DNA of 64,000 bases from Novosphingobium profundi (GCF_018491765.1 NZ_JABWCU010000016.1:1-64000); one strand, 5' to 3'; counted from the first letter of the stretch, positions 18,292 through 27,493 are shown. The notes: generated by a model from the letters alone, not told the origin. Numbers and translations are program-made.

Positions 18292-19307
18292 CCTTTCTCC
18301 TTCGTCCCGCCCGCGAGAAGGACCTCGAGGCGCTCTACCGCATGGCCAAGAGCACTGGCGGGGGCTTCACCAACCTGCCGCCCGACCGCCCGACGCTGAA
18401 GGCCAAGCTCGCCACGGCGGCGCAGAGCTTCGCGCGCGAGGAGGAGGGGCTCGGCAACGACCTATTCGTCTTCATCCTCGAGAACACCGCGACGGCACGC
18501 ATTGGCGGAACCTGCCAGATCTTCTCGCAGGTGGGCACCAAGTACCCCTTCTATTCCTATCGGATCGGGCGCATCACCCAGCATTCCAAGGAGCTCGACC
18601 GCACCTTCCGCGCCGAGATGCTGACGCTGTGCACCGATCTCGACGGATCGAGCGAGGTCGGCGGGCTGTTCCTCGACGCGGGCGAACGCGCGAGCGGCGT
18701 CGGCAAGCTGCTCGCGCGCAGCCGCTATCTCTTCATGCGCGCGCACCGTTCGCGCTTTGCCGACCGCACGCTCGCCGAACTGCGCGGCGCGATCGACGAT
18801 GCAGGCAACTCGCCGTTCTGGGACGGGCTCGCAGGGCGCTTCTTCGACATGTCCTTTCGCGACGCCGACGAATTCAACGCGCGCCACGGTCACCAGTTCA
18901 TCGCCGATCTCATGCCCAAGCACCCGATCTACACCGCGCTCCTCTCCGAAGCCGCGCGCCAGGTCATGGGCCAGCCGCACTTCTCCGGGCGTCCCGCCAA
19001 GCGCATGCTGGAGAACGAGGGCTTCACCTTCCAGAACTACGTCGACATCTTCGATGGCGGACCTTCGATGATGGCCGAGACCGACCGCATCCGCACCATC
19101 CGCGAGGCGCAGGACGCGCCGATCACCGCGCTCGCGCCCCGCAGCGACGATCCGGCCACGCATCTCGTCTCCTGCGGGCATCTCGCCCAGTTCCGCGCTT
19201 GCCAGGGCGAGTTGACCGGCGATGCCGCCGGCGTCACGCTCGATGCCGAGAGCGCCGAACTGCTGGGTGTCGGCATCGGCGACACGATCACCTTCGCCCC
19301 GGCCTGA
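18288..19307 (+). CDS. astA: arginine N-succinyltransferase
   Basis: Transfers succinyl from succinyl-CoA to the alpha-amine of arginine, the first step of the AST catabolic route. The protein of 339 aa has the family's typical features: LLRPAREKDLEALYRMA, KSTGGGFTNLP, SSEVGGLFLD, RGAIDDAGNSPFWDGL, LMPKHPIYT and NYVDIFDGGPSM. The upstream-extended frame is rejected because the ATG at 18288 aligns with the family N-terminus and overlaps the preceding stop by 4 nt. astB follows 14 nt later. Confidence 0.95.
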   Translation: MTFLLRPAREKDLEALYRMAKSTGGGFTNLPPDRPTLKAKLATAAQSFAREEEGLGNDLFVFILENTATARIGGTCQIFSQVGTKYPFYSYRIGRITQHSKELDRTFRAEMLTLCTDLDGSSEVGGLFLDAGERASGVGKLLARSRYLFMRAHRSRFADRTLAELRGAIDDAGNSPFWDGLAGRFFDMSFRDADEFNARHGHQFIADLMPKHPIYTALLSEAARQVMGQPHFSGRPAKRMLENEGFTFQNYVDIFDGGPSMMAETDRIRTIREAQDAPITALAPRSDDPATHLVSCGHLAQFRACQGELTGDAAGVTLDAESAELLGVGIGDTITFAPA

Positions 19308-19321
19308 GGACCTTTTCTGTC

Positions 19322-20584
19322 ATGATCACCGAAATCAACTTCGACGGGATCGTCGGCCCCTCGCACAACTACGCCGGGCTCAGCCTCGGCAATCTCGCCT
19401 CGGCGAAGAACCTGGGCAAGGTTTCGCGCCCGCGCGAGGCGGCGCTCCAGGGCCTCGCCAAGATGCGCGCCAATCTCGAACGCGGGCTGGCGCAGGGGTT
19501 CTTCCTGCCGCAACGCCGCCCCGACGAAGGCTGGCTGCGCGCGCTTGGCACCACGCCGGAAGCCGCAAGCCCGGCCCTTCGCGCCAACGCCATGTCCGCC
19601 TCTTCGATGTGGGCGGCCAACGCAGGCACGGTGAGCCCGGCAAGCGATTGCGCCGACGGACGCTGCCACATAACCGTCGCGAACCTGGTGACGATGCCCC
19701 ACCGCAGCCACGAATGGCGCGAGACGCTGGCGCAGTTGCAGCTCGCCTTCGCCGACCCCGAAGCCTTCTGCGTACACGGCCCGGTGCCGCCCCCTTTCGG
19801 CGATGAAGGCGCCGCCAACCACATGCGGCTTTGCACGCGCCACGAGGGTCCTGGCGTCGAGGTCTTCGTCTATGGCGAGACCGGTGGCCCCTTCCCCGCG
19901 CGCCAGCACCGCGAGGCAAGCGAGGCCATCGCCCGCCTCCACGGGCTCGATCCCGAACGCACCGTCTTCGCCCTGCAATCGCCCAAGGCGATCGCGGCGG
20001 GGGCCTTCCACAACGACGTCGTCGCCGTCGCCAACGAGCGCGTGCTCTTCGCGCACGAACTGGCCTTCGCCGACAGGGACGCGCTCTACGCCGAGTTGCG
20101 CGCAAAGTTGCCCGAGATCGAGATCGTCGAAGTCCCCGCCTCGGCGGTAAGCCTCGCCGATGCGATCACCTCCTACCTGTTCAACGCGCAGCTCGTTACC
20201 TTGCCCTCAGGCGAAACCGCGCTGGTGCTACCCGGCGAGGCCCGCGAAACCCCGGCGGTGTGGAACTGGCTCGAGGCCCATGTCGCGGGCAATGGTCCGA
20301 TCCGCCATCTCTTCGTCCATGACTTGCGCGAATCGATGGCCAATGGAGGTGGTCCTGCCTGCTTGCGCCTGCGCGTCGTTGCCGATCCCGCGCGCGTCGA
20401 TCCGCGCTTCCTGGCAAATCCCGACAAGCTGGCCGCCATCGAGGCCGTCGTGCGCGAACACTGGCCCGAGGCGATCGCGGTGGAAGACCTCGCCAGTCCG
20501 GCACTGTGGCGCCAGTGCGTCGCGGCAAGGGCCGCGCTGTGCACCGCGCTTGACCTGCGTGAAATGGACCGGGACGCCTTCTGA
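19322..20584 (+). CDS. astB: N-succinylarginine dihydrolase
   Basis: Hydrolyses N2-succinylarginine to succinylornithine, CO2 and ammonia. A guanidine-modifying (amidinotransferase-fold) enzyme of 420 aa, slightly shorter than the E. coli protein (about 447). Diagnostic segments are FDGIVGPSHNYAGLSLGNLA, AFHNDVVAVAN with the catalytic His, and NGGGPACLRLRV near the C-terminus with the nucleophilic Cys region. The ATG at 19322 has GAGGA 11 nt upstream. It ends the three-gene unit, which is closed by the terminator at 20604. astC, astD and astE homologues are not in this window. Confidence 0.94.
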   Translation: MITEINFDGIVGPSHNYAGLSLGNLASAKNLGKVSRPREAALQGLAKMRANLERGLAQGFFLPQRRPDEGWLRALGTTPEAASPALRANAMSASSMWAANAGTVSPASDCADGRCHITVANLVTMPHRSHEWRETLAQLQLAFADPEAFCVHGPVPPPFGDEGAANHMRLCTRHEGPGVEVFVYGETGGPFPARQHREASEAIARLHGLDPERTVFALQSPKAIAAGAFHNDVVAVANERVLFAHELAFADRDALYAELRAKLPEIEIVEVPASAVSLADAITSYLFNAQLVTLPSGETALVLPGEARETPAVWNWLEAHVAGNGPIRHLFVHDLRESMANGGGPACLRLRVVADPARVDPRFLANPDKLAAIEAVVREHWPEAIAVEDLASPALWRQCVAARAALCTALDLREMDRDAF

Positions 20585-20603
20585 CACCGGACAAAGGATC
20601 ATG

Positions 20604-20648
20604 AAAAAGGGCGGCGCGGGATTGCTCCCGCGCCGCCCTTTTTTTTTC
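20604..20648. terminator. rho-independent terminator between astB and the PBP gene
   Basis: A perfect 14-bp GC-rich stem (20607-20620 with 20627-20640) closes a 6-nt loop and is flanked by A on the left and an uninterrupted T run on the right. Because it has A and T tracts on both sides it should work in both directions, serving the convergent astB and penicillin-binding protein genes. Confidence 0.95.
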
Positions 20649-20675
20649 ATTTTCCGACCGTACCCGGCAGGCGCC

Positions 20676-22892
20676 TCAGTAAGGTGGCTGGGGCTGGGGC
20701 GTCGACGTGCCGCGCGGTACGGGCGGGCGCTGTCCCGGCAAGCCGCGTGTGACGGTTACCGGAGGCGGGGTGGACGGGCCCTGCGGGCGCGTGACGGTGC
20801 CCTGCCGGCCGGTCGCGCGGTCGAGGAAATCCTCGTTCGCCGCTGCCGGTCCCTGCGATGGCATGGGAACCGGCGCCGGTCCGGGGCCCGGCCCGGGGAA
20901 CGGCGAACCATCCTCGTAGCGCGGTTGGTCGGCATTGGCTCCGCCGGTCGTGGCATCGGGGTACACCACGTTCCCGTTCTCATCGACGTAGTAGTAATCG
21001 TCGGGATCGCCCTGGAGCGATTCGTCGTCGGGTTCGAGCTGCCATTCGGGCAGCTTGAGTTCGGTGTCGAACTTTTCGACCGGCCGTCCCTGCACCGCCA
21101 CGGCCATGTAGTCGTGGAAGGCCTTGGCCGGACCGGTGCCGCCCCACAATCCGCTCACACGCTTCGCGTCGTCACGGCCCATCCACACGCCGGTGGTGAC
21201 CCCGCTCGAGAAGCCGAGGAACCAGCCGTCCTTGTTCGAACTGGTGGTGCCGGTCTTGCCCGCAACGGGCCGGCCGATCTGCGCGCGCCGACCGGTGCCG
21301 GTGGCGACAGCGGTCTGCAGCAGGTCGGTGATACCGGCCGCCACGTAATGCGGAACGAGCATCTGGCCCTGAACCGACTTGTGCTCGTAGAGCACCTCGC
21401 CCGAGGTCGTCGTCACCTTGCGGATGCCGAAGGGCTCGACCGAGGTCCCGCCCGCCGAGACCGCCGCGAAGGCGCGGGTCATGTCGATCACGCGCACTTC
21501 CGAGCTGCCGAGCACCATCGAGGGGTTGGTGCCCACCGGCGTGGAGATGCCGAAGCGGCGCGCCATGCTGGCAACCGTGCCGAAGCCCACTTCCGAGCCG
21601 AGCTTGGCCGCGATGGTGTTCTTCGAATAGGCGAAAGCCGAGCGCACGTCGATCGGGCCGGCGAACTTGCCGTCGTCGTTCTGCGGGCTCCAGCCATCGA
21701 TCGTGACCGGCTCGTCGACGACCTGGTCATCGGGCGTGTATCCCGCCTCGAGCGCGGCCATGTAGACGAACAGCTTCCACGCCGAACCGGGCTGGCGCAC
21801 GGCCTTGGTGGCGCGGTTGTAATTCGAGGTGATGTAGTCGGTGCCGCCCACCATCGCGAGCACGGCGCCATCATTGTCCATGCTGACGAGCGCGCCCTGC
21901 GCGCCCTTGGGCACGTTGCTGTCGACCGCCTTGGTCGCAGCTTCCTGCATCTTGGGATCGAGCGTGGTCCACACTTCGATCGGCTCGGTCGTCTCGGGCA
22001 GCAGCATGTCGAGCTGGGGCAGCGCCCAGTCGGTGAAGTAGCGCACCGAGTTCTGGCCGCTCTCGCTTGCCATCTTGACCTGCGACAGGTCGGTGGCGTC
22101 GGCTTCGGCCTGCGAGATCGCGCCCGTCTCGACCATCAGGTCGAGAACCACCTTGCCGCGATCGATCGAGGCCTGGACGTCGGCGGTCGGCGAATAGTGC
22201 GATGGCGCCTTGACCAGCCCGGCGATGATGGCCGCCTCGCCGGTCGACAGTTCGGTCGCGGGATGGCCGAAGAACTTGCGGCTGGCCGCGTCGATGCCGT
22301 AGGCCCCGCCGCCGAAATAGACCTTGTTGAGGTAAAGTTCGAGGATCTGGTCCTTGGTGAACTTGCGCTCCATCGCCAGCGCCAGGATCATCTCGCGGCC
22401 CTTGCGCCCGAAGGTGCGGGCGTTGTTGAGGAAGATATTGCGCGCCAGCTGCTGGGTGATGGTGGAGGCACCCTCGCGGAAGTGGCCCTTCTCGAGACGC
22501 ACCTTGAAGATGCGCGCGAGGGCCACCGGATCGACGCCGATGTGCTCGCGAAAGCGCCGGTCCTCGGTCGAGATGATGGCGTCCTTCATCACCTGCGGGA
22601 TCTGGTCATAGGCAAGCCACTTGCCGTAGCTTGGCCCGAGCGAGACGAGTTCGGACCCGTCGTTCGCGCGCACCACGATCATCTGCCCGTTCTGGCTGCT
22701 CTCGAGCGCGGAAAGGCTGGGCAGCTCGCGCATCGTGAACATGACCGCGGTGCCCAGGAAGATCGCGCCGAGCAGGCACAGCGCCGCCCCCCAGATCAAT
22801 CCTGCCCGCACGATACGGCGCCAGAGCGGTTTCTTTGCAGTCTTGCGCGCAGACGCCGCCGATTTCGGGCGCCGGCCGGAATTGTTGGCCAT
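20676..22892 (-). CDS. class A penicillin-binding protein (PBP1A family)
   Basis: Bifunctional peptidoglycan polymerase and cross-linker, 738 aa. A basic cytoplasmic tail and one transmembrane helix (about 30-52) are followed by the GT51 transglycosylase domain (STEDRRFREH, EGASTITQQLARN, ELYLNKVYFGGGAYGI). The transpeptidase domain has SxxK in GSAWKLF, SxN in YSKNT and KTG in AGKTGTTSSNKDG. The last ~90 residues are a Pro/Gly-rich disordered tail. It acts on the periplasmic face of the inner membrane. The 149 nt upstream, before msrB, contain GGCC-rich short hairpins only. Confidence 0.93.
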   Translation of the reverse strand: MANNSGRRPKSAASARKTAKKPLWRRIVRAGLIWGAALCLLGAIFLGTAVMFTMRELPSLSALESSQNGQMIVVRANDGSELVSLGPSYGKWLAYDQIPQVMKDAIISTEDRRFREHIGVDPVALARIFKVRLEKGHFREGASTITQQLARNIFLNNARTFGRKGREMILALAMERKFTKDQILELYLNKVYFGGGAYGIDAASRKFFGHPATELSTGEAAIIAGLVKAPSHYSPTADVQASIDRGKVVLDLMVETGAISQAEADATDLSQVKMASESGQNSVRYFTDWALPQLDMLLPETTEPIEVWTTLDPKMQEAATKAVDSNVPKGAQGALVSMDNDGAVLAMVGGTDYITSNYNRATKAVRQPGSAWKLFVYMAALEAGYTPDDQVVDEPVTIDGWSPQNDDGKFAGPIDVRSAFAYSKNTIAAKLGSEVGFGTVASMARRFGISTPVGTNPSMVLGSSEVRVIDMTRAFAAVSAGGTSVEPFGIRKVTTTSGEVLYEHKSVQGQMLVPHYVAAGITDLLQTAVATGTGRRAQIGRPVAGKTGTTSSNKDGWFLGFSSGVTTGVWMGRDDAKRVSGLWGGTGPAKAFHDYMAVAVQGRPVEKFDTELKLPEWQLEPDDESLQGDPDDYYYVDENGNVVYPDATTGGANADQPRYEDGSPFPGPGPGPAPVPMPSQGPAAANEDFLDRATGRQGTVTRPQGPSTPPPVTVTRGLPGQRPPVPRGTSTPQPQPPY

Positions 22893-23041
22893 CGGTTGGA
22901 TGAAGTTCCCTGTGACGGACGCACATCGTCCGGGCGACGCTCTACACTTTGCAGGGCGAAATGTAACCTGCCGTTAACAGCGCCCGTCGAACGGCCTGGC
23001 CGTTTGGCCAAAGAGGCCTGCGCCTGCGCGCCGTTATGGCC

Positions 23042-23455
23042 TCAATCCTCGCCTTCGTCCGCTTCGGGCTCGAAATCGAGCGAGGCGCTGTTGATGCAGT
23101 ACCGCAGCCCCGTGGGCCCCGGACCATCGGGGAATACATGGCCCAGATGCCCCTCGCAGCGCGAGCAGAGCACTTCCACGCGCACCATACCGTGCGACAT
23201 GTCGCGCCGCACTTCGAGCGCGCTCTCGTCGACCGGCGCCGAATAGGCGGGCCAGCCGCAGCCCGAGTTGAACTTTTCCTCGTTGCTGAACAGCGGCGCT
23301 CCGCAGCCTGCGCAGAAATAGGTGCCGTCCTGATAGTTCTTGTCGTACTTGCCGGTGAAGGCGCGCTCGGTCCCGGCCTCGCGCAGCACGTGGTATTGCT
23401 CGGGGCTCAGCTTTGCGCGCCATTCCGCGTCGGACAGGGTGAGCTTGTCGGTCAT
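23042..23455 (-). CDS. msrB: peptide-methionine (R)-S-oxide reductase
   Basis: Repairs methionine-R-sulfoxide in proteins. 137 aa, standard length. Two zinc CxxC pairs (CAGCG and CSRCEGHLGHVF), the active-site GCGWPAYSAPVD and the catalytic cysteine in RYCINSASL are all present. The ATG at 23455 is chosen because AAGGAG lies 6 nt upstream; the frame is open further but does not resemble MsrB. It is the second gene of a short minus-strand pair, 73 nt after the dienelactone hydrolase-like gene. Confidence 0.96.
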   Translation of the reverse strand: MTDKLTLSDAEWRAKLSPEQYHVLREAGTERAFTGKYDKNYQDGTYFCAGCGAPLFSNEEKFNSGCGWPAYSAPVDESALEVRRDMSHGMVRVEVLCSRCEGHLGHVFPDGPGPTGLRYCINSASLDFEPEADEGED

Positions 23456-23528
23456 GGGCTTCTCCTTGGCCCCGGATATGGGACGAGGCCGGGTATTTTC
23501 CAAGCGCGCGAGGGCCTTCGCGCTGCTT

Positions 23529-24413
23529 CTAGAGGCCGGCGAAGAGCACCAGCATGCGCTTCCACGCCCGGTCGGCCTCGTCCGGATCCCACGAGGGTGT
23601 ATCAGGCACGCACCAGCCGTGATCGGCGTCGTAGACCTCGATCTCGGCCTCGCGCCCGGCTTTCGCGGCCGCCTCGCGCAGCTGCGTCTTCTGGTCGCTC
23701 TGGCGCGCATCGTCGTTGCGCGCGATCGCAAAGAGATAGGAGGCCTTGGTCTTTGCAAGGAGACGATGCGGGCTGTCGGGCTCCTCGCTCACCAGCCCGG
23801 CGCCGTGGAAAGAGGCCGCGGCCTTGACCCGCTCGGGCGCCGCCGCAGCCGAGCGCACGGTGAAGGGCCCGCCCATGCAGTAGCCGTTCGAGCCGATGCC
23901 GCGCGTGGTGTCGACTTCCTCGCGCCCATCGAGGAAGGCGACGAAGGCGGCCGCGTCGCGGGTGATCGCCGCGGGGGTCAGCTCCTCGCGCATCGGGGTG
24001 ATGCGCGCCTGGCCTTCGGGCGTGCGCCAGTCGGCGAAGCTCCTGAGCACGGGGGCGGGGCTCGAGCGGTAGTACTGGTTCACCACCAGGACCGCGTAGC
24101 CTTCCGCCGCGAGCGTGCGCGCCATGATCTTCTTCGCCTCGCGCAGCCCGGCAATGTCGGGCCACATGATCACGCCGGGGTGGCGTCCATGCACCGGGTG
24201 CACGAAGAAGGCATCGCACACGCCGTCCTTGGTGGTGACCGAGACCATGCCTTCGCGGATGTCGCTGCCCCCGGCCGCCGTACCCTTGGCACCGACGGTG
24301 CATCCCGCCAGGGCCGCGCTTGCGCCTAGCGCGGCGAATGCGCGCCGATTGAGGCCCTTGGCCGCCCCGACGGCCCGGGTTGCATTATCGGCTGCGGTAA
24401 ATTCATCGCACAT
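23529..24413 (-). CDS. dienelactone hydrolase-family protein, predicted Tat lipoprotein
   Basis: An alpha/beta hydrolase of 294 aa. The nucleophile lies in GYCMGG (cysteine, as in dienelactone hydrolases), the acid in RNDDARQ, and the histidine in DADHGW. The N-terminal region has a twin arginine and a lipobox-like end (NRRAFAALGASAALAGC), suggesting export by Tat and lipid anchoring, which is unusual for cytoplasmic dienelactone hydrolase itself. The substrate is unknown. Start ATG 24413 has only a weak ribosome site; no better start keeps the signal. Confidence 0.82.
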   Translation of the reverse strand: MCDEFTAADNATRAVGAAKGLNRRAFAALGASAALAGCTVGAKGTAAGGSDIREGMVSVTTKDGVCDAFFVHPVHGRHPGVIMWPDIAGLREAKKIMARTLAAEGYAVLVVNQYYRSSPAPVLRSFADWRTPEGQARITPMREELTPAAITRDAAAFVAFLDGREEVDTTRGIGSNGYCMGGPFTVRSAAAAPERVKAAASFHGAGLVSEEPDSPHRLLAKTKASYLFAIARNDDARQSDQKTQLREAAAKAGREAEIEVYDADHGWCVPDTPSWDPDEADRAWKRMLVLFAGL

Positions 24414-24564
24414 GCTTGCTGTCCACTTTTTGCGCTCTTGCTGTTCATCAAGGTAACGGCACTTGAACGCACAGGCGAGCCCCGGGTTCAGGTTTCGCGA
24501 TGGTCCCTCCGCTTGCCACCGCCCGACGGAGCCCTAGACTGACCCCGAAAGGACCCACGCGCCA

Positions 24565-25038
24565 ATGCCCGATCCCGACGACATCGCCGCCTGGCAGCGC
24601 CTTGATGCCCGTATCACCACCTCGGGTTACCTGACGCGCGGCGATCCGGCGCGGCTCAAGGCGCTTGGGGTCGCCTGCGTGATCAACCTCGCGATGCCCG
24701 GTTCGGACCATGCATTGGACGGGGAAGCCACGCTGATGGAGGTGCAGGGCCTGGCCTACGTCGCCATCCCCGTGCCCTTCGATGCGCCGGAAGAGGCGCA
24801 TTTCGCCGAGTTCTGCAAAGCGATGGAGCGCGCCGCCGGGGCGCCGGTCCACGTCCACTGCATCGCCAATTGGCGCGTGAGCGCCTTTTTCTACCGCTGG
24901 AACCGGCTGCAGGGGATGAACGAGAGCACCGCGCGCAGCCTGATGATCCGGCAATGGGATCCGGTGACCAGCCCCCACCCCTCGGCCCCGGCCTGGGCCC
25001 GCTTCGTCGAGGCGGCGCCGCGCCGCGTCAGCTCTTGA
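24565..25038 (+). CDS. DUF442/protein tyrosine phosphatase-like protein
   Basis: A 157-aa protein with a cysteine-phosphatase-like loop HCIANWRVS (Cys, four residues, Arg) after a strand VHVH, and an N-terminal region typical of the DUF442 / beta-lactamase-hydrolase-like phosphatases (SGYLTRGDPARLKALGV.CVINLAMP). The C-X4-R spacing is that of DUF442 and rhodanese loops rather than classic C-X5-R PTPs. AAAGGA lies upstream of the ATG at 24565. It converges with purU, overlapping it by 11 nt. Substrate unknown. Confidence 0.75.
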   Translation: MPDPDDIAAWQRLDARITTSGYLTRGDPARLKALGVACVINLAMPGSDHALDGEATLMEVQGLAYVAIPVPFDAPEEAHFAEFCKAMERAAGAPVHVHCIANWRVSAFFYRWNRLQGMNESTARSLMIRQWDPVTSPHPSAPAWARFVEAAPRRVSS

Positions 25039-25882
25039 ACACCACCGTGCGCTGGCCATTGAGGAGCACCCGGTCCTCGAGGTGCAGGCGCACCGCCTCT
25101 GCCAGCACGCGCCGTTCGATGTCGCGCCCCTTGCGCACCATGTCGTCGGGCGTGGCGGCGTGCGTCACGGCCTCGACGTCCTGGTGGATGATCGGGCCTT
25201 CGTCGAGGTCGGCGGTGACGTAGTGCGCAGTCGCGCCGATCATCTTGACCCCGCGCGCGTGCGCCTGGTGGTAGGGCTTGGCGCCCTTGAAACCGGGCAG
25301 GAACGAGTGGTGGATGTTGATGCAGCGGCCCGAGAGGTAGCGCGCCATGTCGTCCGAGAGAATCTGCATGTAGCGCGCAAGCACCACCAGTTCGGCGCGG
25401 GTCTCCTCGACCAGCGCGCGCACCCGGGCTTCCTGTTCGGCCTTGGTGTCACTCGTCACGGGCATGTGGTGGAACGGCACCCCGTCGAGCAGGTGCGTGC
25501 CGAAGGCCTCGCGCGGGTGGTTCGAAACCACCGCGACGACGTCCATTGCGATCTCGCCGATGCGCTGGCGGTAGAGCAGGTCGGCCAGGCAATGGTCGAA
25601 CTTGCTCACCATCAGCAGCACGCGGCGCGCACGATCGCGGCGCAGCATCGACCAGGCCATGGCGTATTCGTGCGCGATCGGCCCGAACCCCTCGCGGATT
25701 TCCTCACGGTCGGTCGTGCCCGGATCGAAGGCCACGCGCATGAAGAACTTGTCCTCGGCGAGGTCGTTGAACTGCTGCGCCTCGATGATGTTGCAGCCGC
25801 ACCGCGCGAGATACCCGGTCACCCGCGCGACGATGCCGGGGCGGTCGGCGCAGGACAGGGCGAGGATCATCGGTGCGGACAT
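25028..25882 (-). CDS. purU: formyltetrahydrofolate deformylase
   Basis: Hydrolyses 10-formyl-THF to formate and THF, balancing one-carbon pools. 284 aa: N-terminal ACT domain (about 1-85; LSCADRPGIVARVTGYLA) and C-terminal formyltransferase-fold domain with LARYMQILS, NIHHSFLPGFKGAKPYHQA and GATAHYV..DLDEGPII. The DEGPI and HH segments distinguish PurU from PurN. It is the second gene downstream of the nitronate monooxygenase-like gene, 29 nt away. Confidence 0.95.
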   Translation of the reverse strand: MSAPMILALSCADRPGIVARVTGYLARCGCNIIEAQQFNDLAEDKFFMRVAFDPGTTDREEIREGFGPIAHEYAMAWSMLRRDRARRVLLMVSKFDHCLADLLYRQRIGEIAMDVVAVVSNHPREAFGTHLLDGVPFHHMPVTSDTKAEQEARVRALVEETRAELVVLARYMQILSDDMARYLSGRCINIHHSFLPGFKGAKPYHQAHARGVKMIGATAHYVTADLDEGPIIHQDVEAVTHAATPDDMVRKGRDIERRVLAEAVRLHLEDRVLLNGQRTVVFKS

Positions 25883-25911
25883 GCAAGGGTTCCTTCGGAA
25901 ATGGGGGAAGG

Positions 25912-26931
25912 TCAGGCCGCCGAGCGCTTGGTGAGCGCGGCTTCGCTCTCGTCCATCAGCGCGGCGAGAATATCGGCCACCGGCTCCTCAGCCTTGACCA
26001 TGCCGACCGACTGGCCGGCCATGACCGAGCCGTTCTCGACGTCGCCGTCGATCACCGCGCGGCGCAGCGCCCCGGCCCAGAAATGCTCGATCGCCAGCTG
26101 CGCCTCGCCCATGTCGACTTCGCCGGCATCGAGCCGCTTGGCGACCTCGATCTGCTTGGCGGTGAACTCGTCGGTGCCCTTGTTGCGCAAGGCGCGCACC
26201 GGGATCACCGGCAGGCGCGGATCGACCTGCACCGAGGCCACGGCATCGCGCGCGGAAGCGCGGAAGAACATCTTCTTGAAGTCGGGGTGCGCGATCGATT
26301 CCGCGGCGCAGGCAAAGCGGGTGCCCAGCTGCACGCCCGCCGCGCCCATTTCCAGATAACCGGCCATCGCCTCGCCGCGGCCGATGCCGCCCGCGACGAA
26401 GACCACGTGTTCCTCGGCCAGCGCGGGGAGGATTTCCTGCGCCAGCACCGAAGTCGAGACCGGACCGATGTGGCCGCCCGCTTCCGAACCCTCGATCACC
26501 AGCGCGTCGGCGCCCGAGCGCAGCAGCTTCTTGCCGAGCGCCAGCGTGGGCGCGAAGCAGATCACCTTGGCCCCGCCCTCCTTGATCGCCTCGACGCTGC
26601 CCTTGGGGGGAATGCCGCCCGCCAGCACGACGTGGCCGACGCCATGCTTGATGCAGACCGCGATGAGATCGAAGAGCTGCGGGTGCATCGTGATGAGGTT
26701 CACGCCGAAGGGCTTTTGCGTGAGCTGCCGGGTCGCGGCGATCTCGGTGTCGAGCAGCTGGGGGGTCATCGCCCCGCAGGCGATCACGCCAAAGCCGCCC
26801 GCGTTGCTGATCGCGGCGACGAGATTGCGTTCGGAAACCCAGGACATCGCACCGCACAGGATCGCCGTCTCGGTCCCGAGGAATTCACGCCCCCGGGCCA
26901 TCAGGGCGAGTGTCTTGCTGTGTGCGGTCAT
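25912..26931 (-). CDS. nitronate monooxygenase-family FMN protein
   Basis: TIM-barrel flavoprotein of 339 aa related to nitronate monooxygenase and FabK. Landmarks are ILCGAMSWVSERNLVAAISN, KPFGVNLI, HVVLAGGIPP, the FMN-phosphate region GSEAGGHIG and FVAGGIGRGEAM..LEMGAAGVQLGTRF. It would oxidise nitronates or reduce an enoyl substrate; which one is not decidable from sequence. ATG 26931 is preferred because AAGGA lies 7 nt upstream; an upstream frame to 26994 adds a poor N-terminus. Confidence 0.83.
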   Translation of the reverse strand: MTAHSKTLALMARGREFLGTETAILCGAMSWVSERNLVAAISNAGGFGVIACGAMTPQLLDTEIAATRQLTQKPFGVNLITMHPQLFDLIAVCIKHGVGHVVLAGGIPPKGSVEAIKEGGAKVICFAPTLALGKKLLRSGADALVIEGSEAGGHIGPVSTSVLAQEILPALAEEHVVFVAGGIGRGEAMAGYLEMGAAGVQLGTRFACAAESIAHPDFKKMFFRASARDAVASVQVDPRLPVIPVRALRNKGTDEFTAKQIEVAKRLDAGEVDMGEAQLAIEHFWAGALRRAVIDGDVENGSVMAGQSVGMVKAEEPVADILAALMDESEAALTKRSAA

Positions 26932-27061
26932 CGAAAATCCTTTTGCGCGATATGCCAAGCGATGCGCCATAAGCGGTGGAGAGAAACTGGACAAGCCGCG
27001 ATGCGGGAACCAATCGCCGTTCTATAACTTAGGGATGCTTGTCTCGGTTCTGGAACGTTTC

Positions 27062-27075
27062 AAAATTGCAATTTT
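27062..27075. promoter_or_regulatory. perfect 14-bp A/T-rich palindrome upstream of a hypothetical gene
   Basis: AAAATTGCAATTTT is exactly self-complementary and sits in an unusually A/T-rich 110-nt stretch between the nitronate monooxygenase-like gene and the hypothetical gene at 27143. It has the shape of a dimeric regulator site. No regulator can be named from sequence alone. Confidence 0.4.
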
Positions 27076-27142
27076 ACGGGGGTCGCGCGTGTATCTATCA
27101 AATCCTGAGGGCCTTTCGCTCGCCAATCCCTCACAGGATATC

Positions 27143-27442
27143 ATGCAGATTCCTTCCGATTTCCGCCTCGACGCGAGTCTTTTCGAAGACATTCTCGACC
27201 TTGAGGCCTGCGTACGACTGGCCGCCTCGGGCTCGGATGTGCCCGGCCTTCCGGGGCTCGATGAAATACACGATGCCTGGATTGCGCTGGAAGGGCGGCT
27301 TCCACAGGCGCTCGACAGCTATCTTGGAACCTGCGTCGAGCGCATGCTCGATGCCTCCCGTCGGCGCGACAGTGCCGCCATTGTCGAGGCGCAGAAAACC
27401 ATCGCGACGCATCTCACCGAGTTTCGCAAGCGCACCGCTTGA
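27143..27442 (+). CDS. hypothetical protein, 99 aa
   Basis: Not recognised. A soluble, acidic, mostly helical protein beginning MQIPSDFRLDASLFEDILDL and ending with a helix (ATHLTEFRKRTA). The frame is open to an ATG at 27035, but the 36 codons before 27143 have low third-position GC and look non-coding. The ATG at 27143 has AGGA five bases upstream, so it is preferred. Codon use after 27143 matches the neighbours. No membrane segment or known motif is seen. Confidence 0.6.
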   Translation: MQIPSDFRLDASLFEDILDLEACVRLAASGSDVPGLPGLDEIHDAWIALEGRLPQALDSYLGTCVERMLDASRRRDSAAIVEAQKTIATHLTEFRKRTA

Positions 27443-27493
27443 CGACGAAACACGCGTCCCAAACACAGCCTGAACCGATTACCGGGCGCAAGT

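Noticed and set aside
20160..23246. 1028-codon plus-strand frame across astB, the terminator and the PBP gene
   Set aside because: It crosses a strong terminator and lies antisense to a PBP with all catalytic motifs; its translation has no recognisable domain.
27035..27142. Upstream 36-codon extension of the 99-aa hypothetical gene
   Set aside because: Third-position GC is low and the stretch holds a perfect palindrome, so it looks like a control region rather than coding.
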